Part shown: positions 18,257 to 27,233 of the stretch, one piece after another | How the letters are laid out: each line of letters opens with the position of its first letter | Position numbering within the stretch: the stretch's first letter is position 1 | Origin: JBBIII01 sp037446575 | GTDB lineage: Bacteria > Bacteroidota > Ignavibacteria > UBA10030 | Length of the DNA: 50,272 nt | Assembly (NCBI GenBank): GCA_037446575.1 | Contig: JBBIII010000010.1 | Coordinates: 1-50,272, forward strand | Reading direction: 5' to 3' | Translations under genes and position numbers: made by a program | Notes under the pieces: model-generated | Databases searched by the model: none | What the model was told of the DNA's origin: nothing | The model's input: only the letters and a program-made list of their open reading frames with translations

Positions 18257-19153
18257 ATGGATCATCTTTGGGGAATAGTATTAGCGGGGGGTGAGGGGAC
18301 GCGCTTACAAGAATTTATACGCAAAAAATATGAAACCGAACGTCCAAAACAGTATTCGGTAATTATAGGTCATCGCTCAATGCTGCGCCATACGCTCGAT
18401 AGAATCGGAAAAATAATTCCGAATAAAAATATACGTATTGTTGTTGCGCGAAGTCATAGTAATTACTTGAAAGGCGAAATAAGCGAGAAAGAAAAGAAGA
18501 GAGTCCTTGTTGCTCCAGAAAATCGTGAATCCGCCGCGAGCATATATCTTGCATTATCTCATATCAATTTTCACGATCCTAATGCCGTTGTTGCAATATT
18601 TCCTTCGGATCATTTTATAGGAGAAGAGAAAAGATTTTTGAATTATGTAGAACAAGCCGTATCATTTGTTGAAAAATATAATTACTACGCTGTTCTTTTA
18701 GGTATAAAACCTACAGAACCAAGCGTGGAATATGGATGGATAGAACAAAGTAAAAAATTTTTACTGCATGAAGGGAATCGTTTCTATAAAGTAGTTCGGT
18801 TTTATGAAAAACCTGAAATAAAAGAGGCACAAAAATTTTTTAATAACGGAAGTTTATGGAATTCGTTAGTAATAACTGCAAGATGCGATATGCTTATTAG
18901 AATGTATCAGAAACATTTTAAAACTGTTTATGATGCATTTAAGAAGAGCAAATTAAACTATGGGACTGACCGAGAGGAACAATTTATTGAAGATGCCTTT
19001 GAGAAAATCCCGTCAAAAAATTTTTCTAAATGCATACTTGAAGCAATTCCAGAAAGTTTATTTGTTCTGCGTGCAGAAGGAATATTATGGAGCGATTGGG
19101 GAACTAAGGAGCAGGTATTGAAAGATCTCGATAGACTAGGGTTGGTTCACTGA
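18257..19153 (+). CDS. Mannose-1-phosphate guanylyltransferase-like nucleotidyltransferase
   Basis: A 298-residue sugar-phosphate nucleotidyltransferase. Seen: nucleotide-binding loop GIVLAGGEGTRLQ near the N-terminus, ERPKQYSVIIGHRSML, ENRESAASIYLAL and the metal-binding FPSDHF motif near 116, all typical of GDP-mannose pyrophosphorylases. GYGWIEQ and FYEKPE equivalents (EYGWIEQ, VRFYEKPE) also match. It lacks the C-terminal beta-helix and isomerase domain of long ManC proteins, so the length fits the short single-function form. It would make GDP-mannose for glycan synthesis. A TTG immediately before the ATG is rejected as start. It faces the convergent beta-helix gene, with a terminator between them. 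Confidence 0.85.
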   Translation: MDHLWGIVLAGGEGTRLQEFIRKKYETERPKQYSVIIGHRSMLRHTLDRIGKIIPNKNIRIVVARSHSNYLKGEISEKEKKRVLVAPENRESAASIYLALSHINFHDPNAVVAIFPSDHFIGEEKRFLNYVEQAVSFVEKYNYYAVLLGIKPTEPSVEYGWIEQSKKFLLHEGNRFYKVVRFYEKPEIKEAQKFFNNGSLWNSLVITARCDMLIRMYQKHFKTVYDAFKKSKLNYGTDREEQFIEDAFEKIPSKNFSKCILEAIPESLFVLRAEGILWSDWGTKEQVLKDLDRLGLVH

Positions 19154-19202
19154 AGCGCTAAGAAAAATATTTGTTGTTATACCAAAAAGCCAATAATGCT
19201 AT

Positions 19203-19234
19203 AAAAAAAAGAGGGCGAGATTAAAACTCGCCCT
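19203..19234 (-). terminator. Rho-independent terminator of the beta-helix gene
   Basis: The 8-bp stem AGGGCGAG/CTCGCCCT (19212-19219 with 19227-19234) has a 7-nt loop. Read on the minus strand it is followed by a run of eight T (19203-19210). It lies about 90 bp past the stop of the minus-strand gene. On the plus strand no T-run follows the stem, so it is oriented to stop minus-strand transcription. Confidence 0.88.
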
Positions 19235-19322
19235 GCATCAATTAATTATAAGAATATTTGTAATTATCAGTGTGATGGTAATATAAATATCAGAGAACAC
19301 TGTATAAGCAATTACAAATATA

Positions 19323-21167
19323 TTATGGATTTGAAGGATAGGCTCCAATATATTTATTATCCTTTTGAGAAAGCCTTAGTAATTTTCTTACTTCTGAGGG
19401 CAATGTAACGGCATGTTTTATTCCTGGGAATGGCTGCAAAAGCTGGTAATTTTTCATATAACAACTTTTAAACAACGGTATTAGGTCTGTAAAGAAATAG
19501 CTGTTCTTAGAGTAGCTGGGATACATTTTTTGTAATTCTTCGAGAGAGTTAAAAGTGAGTTGACGATCATTGTCGATGGATGGAGTCCAATAAATAAATG
19601 GCAACGATACTTTGCTTAATTGTTGCACAAATACATTGTTGTCAAAATATTTTAATTGTGGTTTGTCGAAAATTTTGCTGGACGTATCGGGCTGCCAAAC
19701 ATACAATAACGGTTTTTGGAAATCCTTGGTTGCTGTCAGAAGATTATTGGCAAAAACATGGCCATCTCTTTTTGCTACCACAGGGCCTGTGGCAGAATGC
19801 CAGCCGAAAGTTGCGTCGTTTACGGGACTTCTATCGTTTCGCGCAATACACACGACACTATTAATAAAAGTATTATTGTACATTTGAACATCTGAGCTGT
19901 TTAAAATAAAAATTCCTTGATCGCAATTAACAAAAACATTTCCTGCGCAAATCGCTTTGCTGGAAATCTCAAAGAAAAATCCGTTATCGCTGGGCCAGGG
20001 TCTGTTTTTAGAAAATTCTCTATTTAAAATTCCTACATTTTCTATCCAATTATTGACAAAAACGCCATCAATATTACCAACATCATACCAAATTCCATTG
20101 GAATAAGGCAAGTCAATTACTAAGTTATCATTACACGTAACGCGGTAGCTTTGATTAAAAATCTTTACAGCCGCAGGGTAATATCCGGCAATCTGTTCAA
20201 TGTTGTTGCGCGTAAAAATATTTTTTTCAAGTAAAACGTCTGATGATGCTATGATATAAATACCCTCCATGCTCGTGTCTGTTATTTTGCAATTACGAAT
20301 AGTTAATTTATCGCCTCTTAAATAAGCCGCAACGCGAGAACAATAAGAAATTGTGCAATGTTCGAAAGTTGTGCCAACTACATCTTTGCCATGTTTTGAT
20401 TCGTGCGAAATGCCTTCTGGTTCTGTTCCTTCTACCTCTATTGCGCGATATGCGTACTGCGTAAATGTAATTCCTTTAACTATAAACCCTTTTTTATCTG
20501 AAACCTTATTATGGCATTTGCCTGTAATTCTTTTAATTGCTATATCAAATGCAGTAATTTCTATTAAATGTTTCTCCGGGTCAACGCCGATGTAAATTTG
20601 TTCAGATTCATAATTTATATAAAATGAATTTTCATCTACTTCGCTTTCGCTTCCTACAGATTGTAAAAATTTACCATCCGCAAACACCACATCGTTGTTG
20701 AATCGGTGCATAGGAGTAGTTTTACCGAACCGATCTCGCGACCACCAAGTATCTGGCTTTGCAGGAAACAGACGTTTCCATGTGGTTTTCCATAATCCAT
20801 TTCGTAAATTTTTCCATTCAGATGCAACTAAAGTACCTTTAAAAATAGGTTGCTCATTGTTATATGGTTGAATAGTAATTCCCTGATTGAGCAATAAATT
20901 ACCCGTTCGATACGTGCCCCCGCGCAATACTATTGCATCGCCAGTCTTAACTCGTTCAATCGCCGATTCGATAGTAGTAGGGTTATTTATTGTTGCCCCT
21001 GTTTCATTTAACTTTCCATCAGGAGCCACATAGAAGATGGTTCCCGTAACTTTCGGTAGAGAATATTTTTGTAATACGGGTCCATAAGGACCGCCCGATG
21101 GTTGGGAGGTTAGAGGAAAAGAAAAAATGATAAAACAAATAACAATCAAACAAACTACCTTATTCAT
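19323..21167 (-). CDS. Secreted right-handed parallel beta-helix protein
   Basis: A 614-residue protein when started at 21167, where AAAGGAG (21174-21180) stands 6 nt upstream; a longer open frame to 21302 lacks such a site and overlaps the divergent VOC gene. A signal peptide (MNKVVCLIVICFIIFSFPLT) precedes a DUF1565-like opening with GTIFYVAPDGKLNET, then TIESAIERVKTGDAIVLRGG. Many beta-helix rungs follow, rich in asparagine and of the form FxxCTISYCSRVA, LTIRNCKITDTSMEGIYI and GVFVNNWIENVG. This architecture is common in secreted polysaccharide lyases and glycan-binding proteins. No catalytic set can be assigned, so the substrate is unknown. A strong terminator follows. Confidence 0.82.
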   Translation of the reverse strand: MNKVVCLIVICFIIFSFPLTSQPSGGPYGPVLQKYSLPKVTGTIFYVAPDGKLNETGATINNPTTIESAIERVKTGDAIVLRGGTYRTGNLLLNQGITIQPYNNEQPIFKGTLVASEWKNLRNGLWKTTWKRLFPAKPDTWWSRDRFGKTTPMHRFNNDVVFADGKFLQSVGSESEVDENSFYINYESEQIYIGVDPEKHLIEITAFDIAIKRITGKCHNKVSDKKGFIVKGITFTQYAYRAIEVEGTEPEGISHESKHGKDVVGTTFEHCTISYCSRVAAYLRGDKLTIRNCKITDTSMEGIYIIASSDVLLEKNIFTRNNIEQIAGYYPAAVKIFNQSYRVTCNDNLVIDLPYSNGIWYDVGNIDGVFVNNWIENVGILNREFSKNRPWPSDNGFFFEISSKAICAGNVFVNCDQGIFILNSSDVQMYNNTFINSVVCIARNDRSPVNDATFGWHSATGPVVAKRDGHVFANNLLTATKDFQKPLLYVWQPDTSSKIFDKPQLKYFDNNVFVQQLSKVSLPFIYWTPSIDNDRQLTFNSLEELQKMYPSYSKNSYFFTDLIPLFKSCYMKNYQLLQPFPGIKHAVTLPSEVRKLLRLSQKDNKYIGAYPSNP

Positions 21168-21279
21168 ACCCATCTCCTTTAATTTTATATTTTCGAGTTG
21201 TTTTAATGGTCTCATTTTACTTATTTCAAATTGATATTCTGGATAAATTGGAAATAAATCAATAAAAAAAGGAATAAAA

Positions 21280-21699
21280 ATGATTGAACAAATTGCACAC
21301 ATAAATTTCTTTTCTAATAATTATGACGAAATGATAGAATTTTATATTGAGATACTTGGTTTGAAAATTGCTTTTACACTTGATGACGACCAAGGGAAAC
21401 CTTTTGGCTGGTATATAGATTGCGGTAACAGGACATTCATTGAGATATTCGACCAAAAAGGCGCTATAAAGAAATGGGGCGGAAAAATGGATGAATTAAA
21501 AAGCGGAAACCGTTATAGGCATTTATGTTTTGAAGTGAAAGATTTGGAAGGATATAGAAAATATATTATAAACAAAGGTGTGATGGTTTCTCAAATTGAA
21601 ATTGGAATGGATAATTCTAAGCAAGCATGGATTAAAGACCCTGATGGAAACGATATAGAATTAATGGAATACACAGACAAGAGTTATCAATTACGGTAG
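21280..21699 (+). CDS. VOC (glyoxalase/dioxygenase-fold) family protein
   Basis: A 139-residue protein with the paired beta-alpha-beta-beta-beta modules of the VOC superfamily. The candidate metal ligands H7 (IAHINF), E55 (TFIEIF), H81 (RHLCFE) and E127 (DIELME) sit at the expected four positions, so a metal-dependent enzyme is likely, in the glyoxalase I class or a lactoylglutathione-lyase-like one. The C-terminal segment KDPDGNDIELMEY is typical. The specific substrate cannot be told. AAGGA lies 6 nt before the ATG. It is divergent from the beta-helix gene, with a promoter region of about 100 bp shared between the two starts. Confidence 0.85.
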   Translation: MIEQIAHINFFSNNYDEMIEFYIEILGLKIAFTLDDDQGKPFGWYIDCGNRTFIEIFDQKGAIKKWGGKMDELKSGNRYRHLCFEVKDLEGYRKYIINKGVMVSQIEIGMDNSKQAWIKDPDGNDIELMEYTDKSYQLR

Positions 21700-21815
21700 G
21701 TGTGAAACAATACGATAGTTTAATTCGTTAATAGATTAGTTGATAAATCATTTAAATAATTTTATTTGAGCGAGATGAGAATAATAAACGTAATTGTTTT
21801 TTATCTTTAAATTGA

Positions 21816-22925
21816 ATGACAAAAACAAATAGAAATATTACAGTTGCAGTTGGTATGAGCGGAGGAGTAGATTCTTCTGTTGCTGCGGCGCTCCTGCTTG
21901 AACAAGGATACAATGTAATTGGTCTTACGATGAAGACATATGATTTTTTGGATGTAGGCGGTTCTGTACAAAATGAAAGTAGTTGCTGTGATATGAAAGC
22001 TGTAATCGATGCTCGCACTGTTGCCGATAGATTGGGAATTCCGCATTATGTAATGAATGTTAGAGATAAGTTTAATGAAGTTGTTATTGAAAATTTTGTG
22101 CAAGAGTACCTTAAAGGAAGAACGCCGAACCCATGCATTATTTGTAATAGAAAAATAAAATTTGGTTTGATGTTAAAAAAAGCGGAAGAATTAGGAGCTC
22201 AATATATTGCTACCGGACATTATGCTAAAGTGCATTACGACGAAAATCGGAAAAGATACATACTCATGAAAGCTAATTATTTGGAAAAAGATCAATCTTA
22301 TGCGCTATGGGCATTAACACAAGAATCAATTAGTAAGACTTTATTTCCGCTAAGTGAACTTACAAAGCCCTTAGTACGAAGCATAGCAGAAAAATATAGT
22401 TTGATAAATGCGCGAAAGCATGAAAGCTTTGAAATTTGTTTTGTCCCAGATGACAATTATGAAAGATTTATGATTGAGAGAATTCCAAACTTGAAAGATA
22501 AAGTGGATAGCGGCGATATTATTTATAGAAATAATATAGTTGGAAAACATAGAGGTTACCCATTTTATACAATCGGTCAGCGGCGTAATATTGGAGCGTA
22601 TGGCAAAAAAATGTATGTAACAGCAATTGATAGCAATGTAAATACGATAACTATAGGACCCGCAACAGACTTATTGCAAAACGAATTAATAGCCGGGCAG
22701 TTAAATTGGATTGCGATAGATAAAATTGAAAAAGAACTCCACGTTATGGCAAAAGTTCGTTACAAGGATGAGGCGGAAAAAGCTATTGTATATCCAGAAA
22801 ACGGAGCGAAAATAAGGGTAGTCTTTGAAAAACCAAAGCGTGCAATAACTCCAGGTCAATCTGTAGTGTTATATAATGGCATCGAATTAATTGGCGGTGG
22901 CGTTATTGAAAAAGCATTAAACTAA
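21816..22925 (+). CDS. mnmA: tRNA 2-thiouridine(34) synthase MnmA
   Basis: A 369-residue enzyme that thiolates U34 of the Lys, Glu and Gln tRNAs. Seen: PP-loop ATP site AVGMSGGVDSSVAA (11-24), catalytic C107 in RTPNPCIICN, ATGHYAK (132-138), the EKDQSYALW tRNA-interaction segment and the second catalytic C208 in ESFEICFVPDD, followed by the GKHRGYPFYTIGQRRNIG region and a C-terminal beta-barrel. All active-site residues are present and the length is normal. No strong ribosome site precedes the ATG. It lies in the same direction as the sigma-factor operon, 84 bp upstream of it. Confidence 0.97.
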   Translation: MTKTNRNITVAVGMSGGVDSSVAAALLLEQGYNVIGLTMKTYDFLDVGGSVQNESSCCDMKAVIDARTVADRLGIPHYVMNVRDKFNEVVIENFVQEYLKGRTPNPCIICNRKIKFGLMLKKAEELGAQYIATGHYAKVHYDENRKRYILMKANYLEKDQSYALWALTQESISKTLFPLSELTKPLVRSIAEKYSLINARKHESFEICFVPDDNYERFMIERIPNLKDKVDSGDIIYRNNIVGKHRGYPFYTIGQRRNIGAYGKKMYVTAIDSNVNTITIGPATDLLQNELIAGQLNWIAIDKIEKELHVMAKVRYKDEAEKAIVYPENGAKIRVVFEKPKRAITPGQSVVLYNGIELIGGGVIEKALN

Positions 22926-23009
22926 AGATTTAGTTTGCATTGAAAAACGGAAATATACTAAGAAACAAAATAGAATTTCATTCGTTTATTATAGGAATTT
23001 GATAGCACT

Positions 23010-23582
23010 GTGGCGGACGATAAGACTCTTGTTAAAGCTGTAAAAGCCGGCGATCATAAGGCATTTGAAGAACTTGTCCGTCGTTATCAAAGGCAAATAG
23101 CGAATTTGATTTATGTAAGACTTGGAAATCGTGAAGATGTTGAAGATATAGCACAAGAAGCTTTTATTAAGGCGTATCAATCTCTAAGTCAATACGATTT
23201 TGAAGGTTCTTTTTTTTCGTGGTTATATAAAATTACTATGAATTTATGTGTAGATGAGATTAGGAAACGAAAAGTTAGAAAATATTTATCTTTAGATTTT
23301 ATTACAGAAGATAATTTAGAAAAAAGCAGAAAAAGTAAAGAACATCATACTCCATCGGATGAAGCGTTGAGAGAAGAAAAAACTGAGATAATAAGAGATG
23401 CAATAAATCGGTTATCAAAAGAGTATCGAGAAGCAATAATACTTCGAGAATATCAAGATATGACATATAATGAAATTGCAGATACTTTACAAATATCATT
23501 AGAAGCGGTAAAAACGCGTATATTCCGTGCGCGCGCAGAATTGAAGAAAACATTAAGCGACTATTTTGAGGAGCGAACATGA
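23010..23582 (+). CDS. ECF RNA polymerase sigma factor
   Basis: A 190-residue sigma-70 family protein of ECF type. Region 2 is at about 10-85 (FEELVRRYQRQIANLIYVRL, then EDIAQEAFIKAYQSL, then WLYKITMNLCVDEIRKRK). Region 4 is at about 130-185 (REAIILREYQDMTYNEIADT, then LEAVKTRIFRARAEL). Regions 1.1 and 3 are absent, as expected. The start is GTG, with AGGA 13 nt upstream. It overlaps the anti-sigma gene by 4 nt (ATGA), so the pair is translationally coupled. It probably directs the envelope-stress/efflux operon downstream. Confidence 0.94.
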   Translation: MADDKTLVKAVKAGDHKAFEELVRRYQRQIANLIYVRLGNREDVEDIAQEAFIKAYQSLSQYDFEGSFFSWLYKITMNLCVDEIRKRKVRKYLSLDFITEDNLEKSRKSKEHHTPSDEALREEKTEIIRDAINRLSKEYREAIILREYQDMTYNEIADTLQISLEAVKTRIFRARAELKKTLSDYFEERT

Positions 23583-24034
23583 ATCACAAAGATATGCAAA
23601 TTCTTGTATCGTGCTTTTTAGATGACGAGGTAACCGAGGACGAGAGGAATGAAGTTGCTAAGCACCTTGAAGTCTGCAATGAATGTCGTGAATTTATTGA
23701 AGTAGCGCAGCAAGCGCGTAAAGGAATTAGAGAGATAGGCGAAGCGCCGATTACGGAATTTTTTGCATATCGCGTGGCGCATATAGTCAAAATACGCGAA
23801 GAGCAAAATGATGAGTGGCTTGGCGTAGAACCATTAGCGCGCAAAGCTTTTTTTGCTCTAATAGTAATTGTGTTGATTATGTTTTTCTATACAATTATAG
23901 ATATTAATTCCTATACAATTAATGGCGAACAATTGATAACAGAATCATCTATGGATTCAGCATCGACGCAAGTTCTTCTCCAATCAGATGAATTGTCGAA
24001 AGGCGACTTGCTTTATGCGGTTGTAGCAGAATAA
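23579..24034 (+). CDS. Zinc-type anti-sigma factor
   Basis: A 151-residue membrane protein. The N-terminal cytoplasmic domain has the ZAS pattern C12 ... HLEVCNEC (H-x3-C-x2-C), which binds zinc and holds the partner sigma factor. One membrane helix lies at about 94-113 (FFALIVIVLIMFFYTII), followed by a short extracytoplasmic tail. Coupling to the sigma gene through ATGA indicates a matched pair. Release would need a membrane or redox signal, which is not identified here. Confidence 0.9.
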   Translation: MNHKDMQILVSCFLDDEVTEDERNEVAKHLEVCNECREFIEVAQQARKGIREIGEAPITEFFAYRVAHIVKIREEQNDEWLGVEPLARKAFFALIVIVLIMFFYTIIDINSYTINGEQLITESSMDSASTQVLLQSDELSKGDLLYAVVAE

Positions 24035-24055
24035 ATTTAAAATATGAGGTTTAAA

Positions 24056-24433
24056 ATGAAACCAAAAACAAAGACAATAATATTTATAGCGCTCAGTTTT
24101 ATTCTTGGCATAGTATGCGGAATATTTATTGATGGTAAAATAGCGCAAAAGCCATATTTATTTAAAGAAAAGGGTCCGCGTGATTTTCATAAGATGTTAA
24201 TAGAACGCCTGAAATTAGATGAACGGCAAATAACACAAATGGATTCACTTCTTGAATCTCGAAAGAAAATGATGGATACGCATAGAAAGTATTTACTTGC
24301 CATGAGAGATACTATGCAATTAGAAATTAAAAAAATATTAAATGAAGAACAGACTAAATTGTTCGATGAGTTAAATCGAGAAATTAGTAAGAAGAAAGCA
24401 AAAAGATTGGAAAAAGAATTAGAAAAAAGGTAA
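24056..24433 (+). CDS. Spy/CpxP-like periplasmic protein
   Basis: 125 residues from the ATG at 24056, chosen because AGGT lies 7 nt upstream; an ATG at 24044 is also open. An N-terminal hydrophobic segment (IIFIALSFILGIVCGIFI) anchors or exports it. The rest is a charged helical hairpin with LKLDERQITQMDSLLESRKK and LNEEQTKLFDELNREISKKK, matching the LTxxQ-like repeats of Spy/CpxP/heavy-metal-resistance proteins. Such proteins act as periplasmic chaperones or stress sensors. Here it lies between the anti-sigma gene and the efflux adaptor gene, so it may sense envelope stress for this operon. Function is inferred from the family and the context. Confidence 0.8.
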   Translation: MKPKTKTIIFIALSFILGIVCGIFIDGKIAQKPYLFKEKGPRDFHKMLIERLKLDERQITQMDSLLESRKKMMDTHRKYLLAMRDTMQLEIKKILNEEQTKLFDELNREISKKKAKRLEKELEKR

Positions 24434-24438
24434 AAAAT

Positions 24439-26007
24439 ATGAAATATATTATTAGGAAAATAAAGGAATTTGTATTGCTGAAAAAAATACTAATTGGAGT
24501 CGCGTCATTATTTTTAATTATCGGCGGTTATTTTTTGTTTTTCGGAGGCACGACAGAAAAAAAAGAGATAAAGCCGGCTGGACAGGTTCAACGCATTGTA
24601 AAAGCAGTAAGAGGAGATCTGGATTTATCTGTCTCTTCTGACGGTGTGGTTCAACCAATAAACAAGGTAGAGATCCGCTCAAAAGCAGGGGGTAAGATTG
24701 TTCAATTAAATTTCATCGAAGGAAGATATGTGCAAGAAGGGGATTTACTAATTCTTGTGGATCAGACGATAACGAAGAATAATTTAGAGCAAGCAAAAGC
24801 CGATTTGGAGACAGCCAAAGCAGTACTAGTTCAAGCGCAAAATAATAATAAACGAACGTTAGAGCTTTATGAAAAGAACCTTGTTTCACAACAAGAAGTC
24901 GATCAATCGAACACGGAGTTAGTAAGAGCGCAGGCGCAACTTGTAAAAGCGAAAGCGGCTCTTTCCAACGCAGAAGATCAGATGAACGATACACGAATTG
25001 TAGCTCCTGTTTCAGGTATTATATTATCTAAAAACGTAGAGCTTGGGCAGATTATTTCTTCTGCTATGTCAAATGTTGGCGGGGGAACGCTCCTTGCATC
25101 CGTTGCAGATATGGAACATATTTATATATACGCTAAAGTAGATGAAGTCGATATTGGAAGAGTAAAAATGGGGCAAAAAGCAAAAGTTATTGCCGATGCT
25201 TTTCCGGATGATGAATTTGAGGGAAGGGTTGAGCGCATTGCACCTCAAGGTGTTACCCAACAAAATGTAACAACATTTGATGTGATTATTCTTGTAAAAA
25301 ATGAGGGATTAAAATTAAAAGCTGGCATGAGCACATCCGTTGAAATCGAAGTATATCATAAGGTAAATGTTTTGTTGCTTCCGAATGAAGGATTGAAAGA
25401 TCCTAAAAGCGAGCAAGGCAAAATTCTTATGGAAGCTGCAAATTTAAAATTGCCTGAAGAACCAAAAGATAAATCTTCTAAAACTAATGTAAAGATTGAC
25501 AGCAATAATCCTTTTAACAACGAGACTGACCCTCAGAAGTTAAGAGAGAGATTCCAAAATATGACTCAAGAAGAGCGTGATAAGTACAGACAACAGATGC
25601 GCGAAAGATTTGAAAAAATGTCGCCTGAAGAAAGAGAGAAGGCGAGAGAAGGTCGACGGCAAATGTTTCAACAGGGAGGGACACAAGGAGGTGGGACATT
25701 TATGTTATTTGGCGGAGCATCAACTTCGTCGAGACAAGCCGGAAAAAGAGTATCGCAAATATCGAACGAAAGCGAAGAACGCTGGCGAATCGTTGTAGTA
25801 AAAGATTCCAATGTATTTAGACCAAAATTAGTTAAAGCCGGAGCGAGCAATTTTGATAATACGGAAATTATAGAAGGATTGAAGGAGGGAGATGAGGTTC
25901 AGATTACAACAATATCACGCGCGAAGATTGCAAGCGACCAATTTACCGAAAGATTACGAAGCACAAGTGTATTAGGTGGAGGAAGTACGAGAGGAATAGG
26001 AAGATAA
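24439..26007 (+). CDS. MacA/HlyD-like efflux adaptor with a Spy-like insert
   Basis: A 522-residue periplasmic adaptor. A membrane anchor (about 15-35) is followed by a biotinyl-lipoyl half-motif (VEIRSKAGGKIVQLNFIEGR), a coiled-coil hairpin (about 110-180), the second lipoyl half (DTRIVAPVSGIILSKNVELG) and a beta-barrel region (VDEVDIGRVKMGQKAKVIAD). A family adaptor would then run directly into its membrane-proximal domain. Here about 120 residues (roughly 325-445) intervene, with Arg/Glu-rich helices (QKLRERFQNMTQEERDKYRQ) and a Gly/Gln-rich stretch, before WRIVVVKDSNVFRPKLVKAG resumes the fold. The insert resembles Spy-type helices. It works with the MacB-like permease gene 8 bp downstream. 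Confidence 0.87.
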   Translation: MKYIIRKIKEFVLLKKILIGVASLFLIIGGYFLFFGGTTEKKEIKPAGQVQRIVKAVRGDLDLSVSSDGVVQPINKVEIRSKAGGKIVQLNFIEGRYVQEGDLLILVDQTITKNNLEQAKADLETAKAVLVQAQNNNKRTLELYEKNLVSQQEVDQSNTELVRAQAQLVKAKAALSNAEDQMNDTRIVAPVSGIILSKNVELGQIISSAMSNVGGGTLLASVADMEHIYIYAKVDEVDIGRVKMGQKAKVIADAFPDDEFEGRVERIAPQGVTQQNVTTFDVIILVKNEGLKLKAGMSTSVEIEVYHKVNVLLLPNEGLKDPKSEQGKILMEAANLKLPEEPKDKSSKTNVKIDSNNPFNNETDPQKLRERFQNMTQEERDKYRQQMRERFEKMSPEEREKAREGRRQMFQQGGTQGGGTFMLFGGASTSSRQAGKRVSQISNESEERWRIVVVKDSNVFRPKLVKAGASNFDNTEIIEGLKEGDEVQITTISRAKIASDQFTERLRSTSVLGGGSTRGIGR

Positions 26008-26015
26008 GGGATAAA

Positions 26016-27233
26016 ATGAATTTTAAAGAGAGTATAATAACAGCATTTTCAGCATTATTAGCTAACAAGCTTCGTTCGCTTTTAACTATGCTTGGAATAA
26101 TTATCGGCGTTGCAGCGGTAATTACAATGATTGCAATAGGTGAAGGCTCGCAAAAAGTTGTAATGGAACGTATTCAATCGATGGGATCGAATTTAATTTT
26201 CGTTTCACCGGGAGCGTTTAGAGGCGGCGGAATGGTTGTAGTTCAATTTGGCACGAGTGTCCGATTAAAGAACAGCGATGCTGAAGCAATTAAACAACAT
26301 TCTAATAAGATAGAAGCGGTAGTGCCAGAGTTCAATAGAAATGCTCAGATTAAATATGCAAATAAAAATTGGAATAGCCGTATTATCGGAACTACGCCAG
26401 ATTACGAAAGCGTTCGAAATTTTCCTACAACTAATGGAAGATTTTTTACAAATGCCGAAGAAAGAACTTCGGCTAAAGTTGCTGTTCTTGGTGTTACCGT
26501 TGTTGATAATCTTTTTTCAGGCATCGATCCAATTGGGCAAATAATTAGAATTGCTGGACAATCGTTTCAGGTAATAGGAGTGTTGGAAAAAAAGGGACAA
26601 AGCGGATTTATGAATCCTGATGATCAGATTCTAGTACCGCTTTCAACTGCCCAGCGGCGATTATTTGGTGTAGATTACCTTAGTCAAATTACTGTAAAAG
26701 TCCCGGATCAATCTGTAAATGATGAGGCTTTTTTGGATATTGAAAGAATATTGCGAAAAGAACATAGGTTGCGAGATGATCAGGACAATGATTTTTCAAT
26801 TCGTAATCAGGCTGATTTGATTACAACGTTTCAAGAGACACAGCAGACTTTTACATTTCTACTTGCCGGCATTGCGGCAGTTTCACTTATCGTGGGCGGA
26901 ATCGGGATTATGAATATTATGATTGTTTCTGTAACAGAGCGAACAAAAGAAATTGGAATTCGCAAAGCTATAGGGGCACGCAAGAAAGATATACTTAGTC
27001 AGTTTCTTATCGAATCGGTAGCAATGAGTATTTTTGGGGGTGGTATCGGAATACTTGTGGGAATTACAGCCTCTTATTTATTGTCGGCTTATGGAAATCT
27101 TTCTCCTATAATTTCTATTAATTCCATAGTAGTGAGTTTTTTGTTTTCATCATTTGTAGGAATATTTTTTGGAATTTATCCTGCCTGGAAAGCGGCAATG
27201 GCAAACGTTATTGATGCTTTACGTTATGAGTAA
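26016..27233 (+). CDS. MacB-like ABC permease (FtsX fold)
   Basis: A 405-residue inner-membrane protein. An N-terminal helix (LRSLLTMLGIIIGVAAVITM) precedes the MacB periplasmic core domain (about 45-240). Three C-terminal helices of the FtsX type follow, with IGGIGIMNIMIVSVTERTKE and IGIRKAIGARKKDIL, which match MacB/LolC-type permeases. It lacks its own nucleotide-binding domain, and no ATPase gene lies in this operon, so an ATPase must come from elsewhere in the genome. With the adaptor it would form a tripartite exporter or mechanotransmission pump for lipids, peptides or drugs. No outer-membrane TolC-like gene is adjacent. Its stop overlaps the start of a 45-residue membrane peptide. Confidence 0.92.
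   Translation: MNFKESIITAFSALLANKLRSLLTMLGIIIGVAAVITMIAIGEGSQKVVMERIQSMGSNLIFVSPGAFRGGGMVVVQFGTSVRLKNSDAEAIKQHSNKIEAVVPEFNRNAQIKYANKNWNSRIIGTTPDYESVRNFPTTNGRFFTNAEERTSAKVAVLGVTVVDNLFSGIDPIGQIIRIAGQSFQVIGVLEKKGQSGFMNPDDQILVPLSTAQRRLFGVDYLSQITVKVPDQSVNDEAFLDIERILRKEHRLRDDQDNDFSIRNQADLITTFQETQQTFTFLLAGIAAVSLIVGGIGIMNIMIVSVTERTKEIGIRKAIGARKKDILSQFLIESVAMSIFGGGIGILVGITASYLLSAYGNLSPIISINSIVVSFLFSSFVGIFFGIYPAWKAAMANVIDALRYE

Noticed and set aside
21168..21302. Longer N-terminus for the beta-helix protein
   Set aside because: The extension overlaps the divergent VOC gene, lacks a ribosome site and would bury the signal peptide; the start at 21167 has AAAGGAG.
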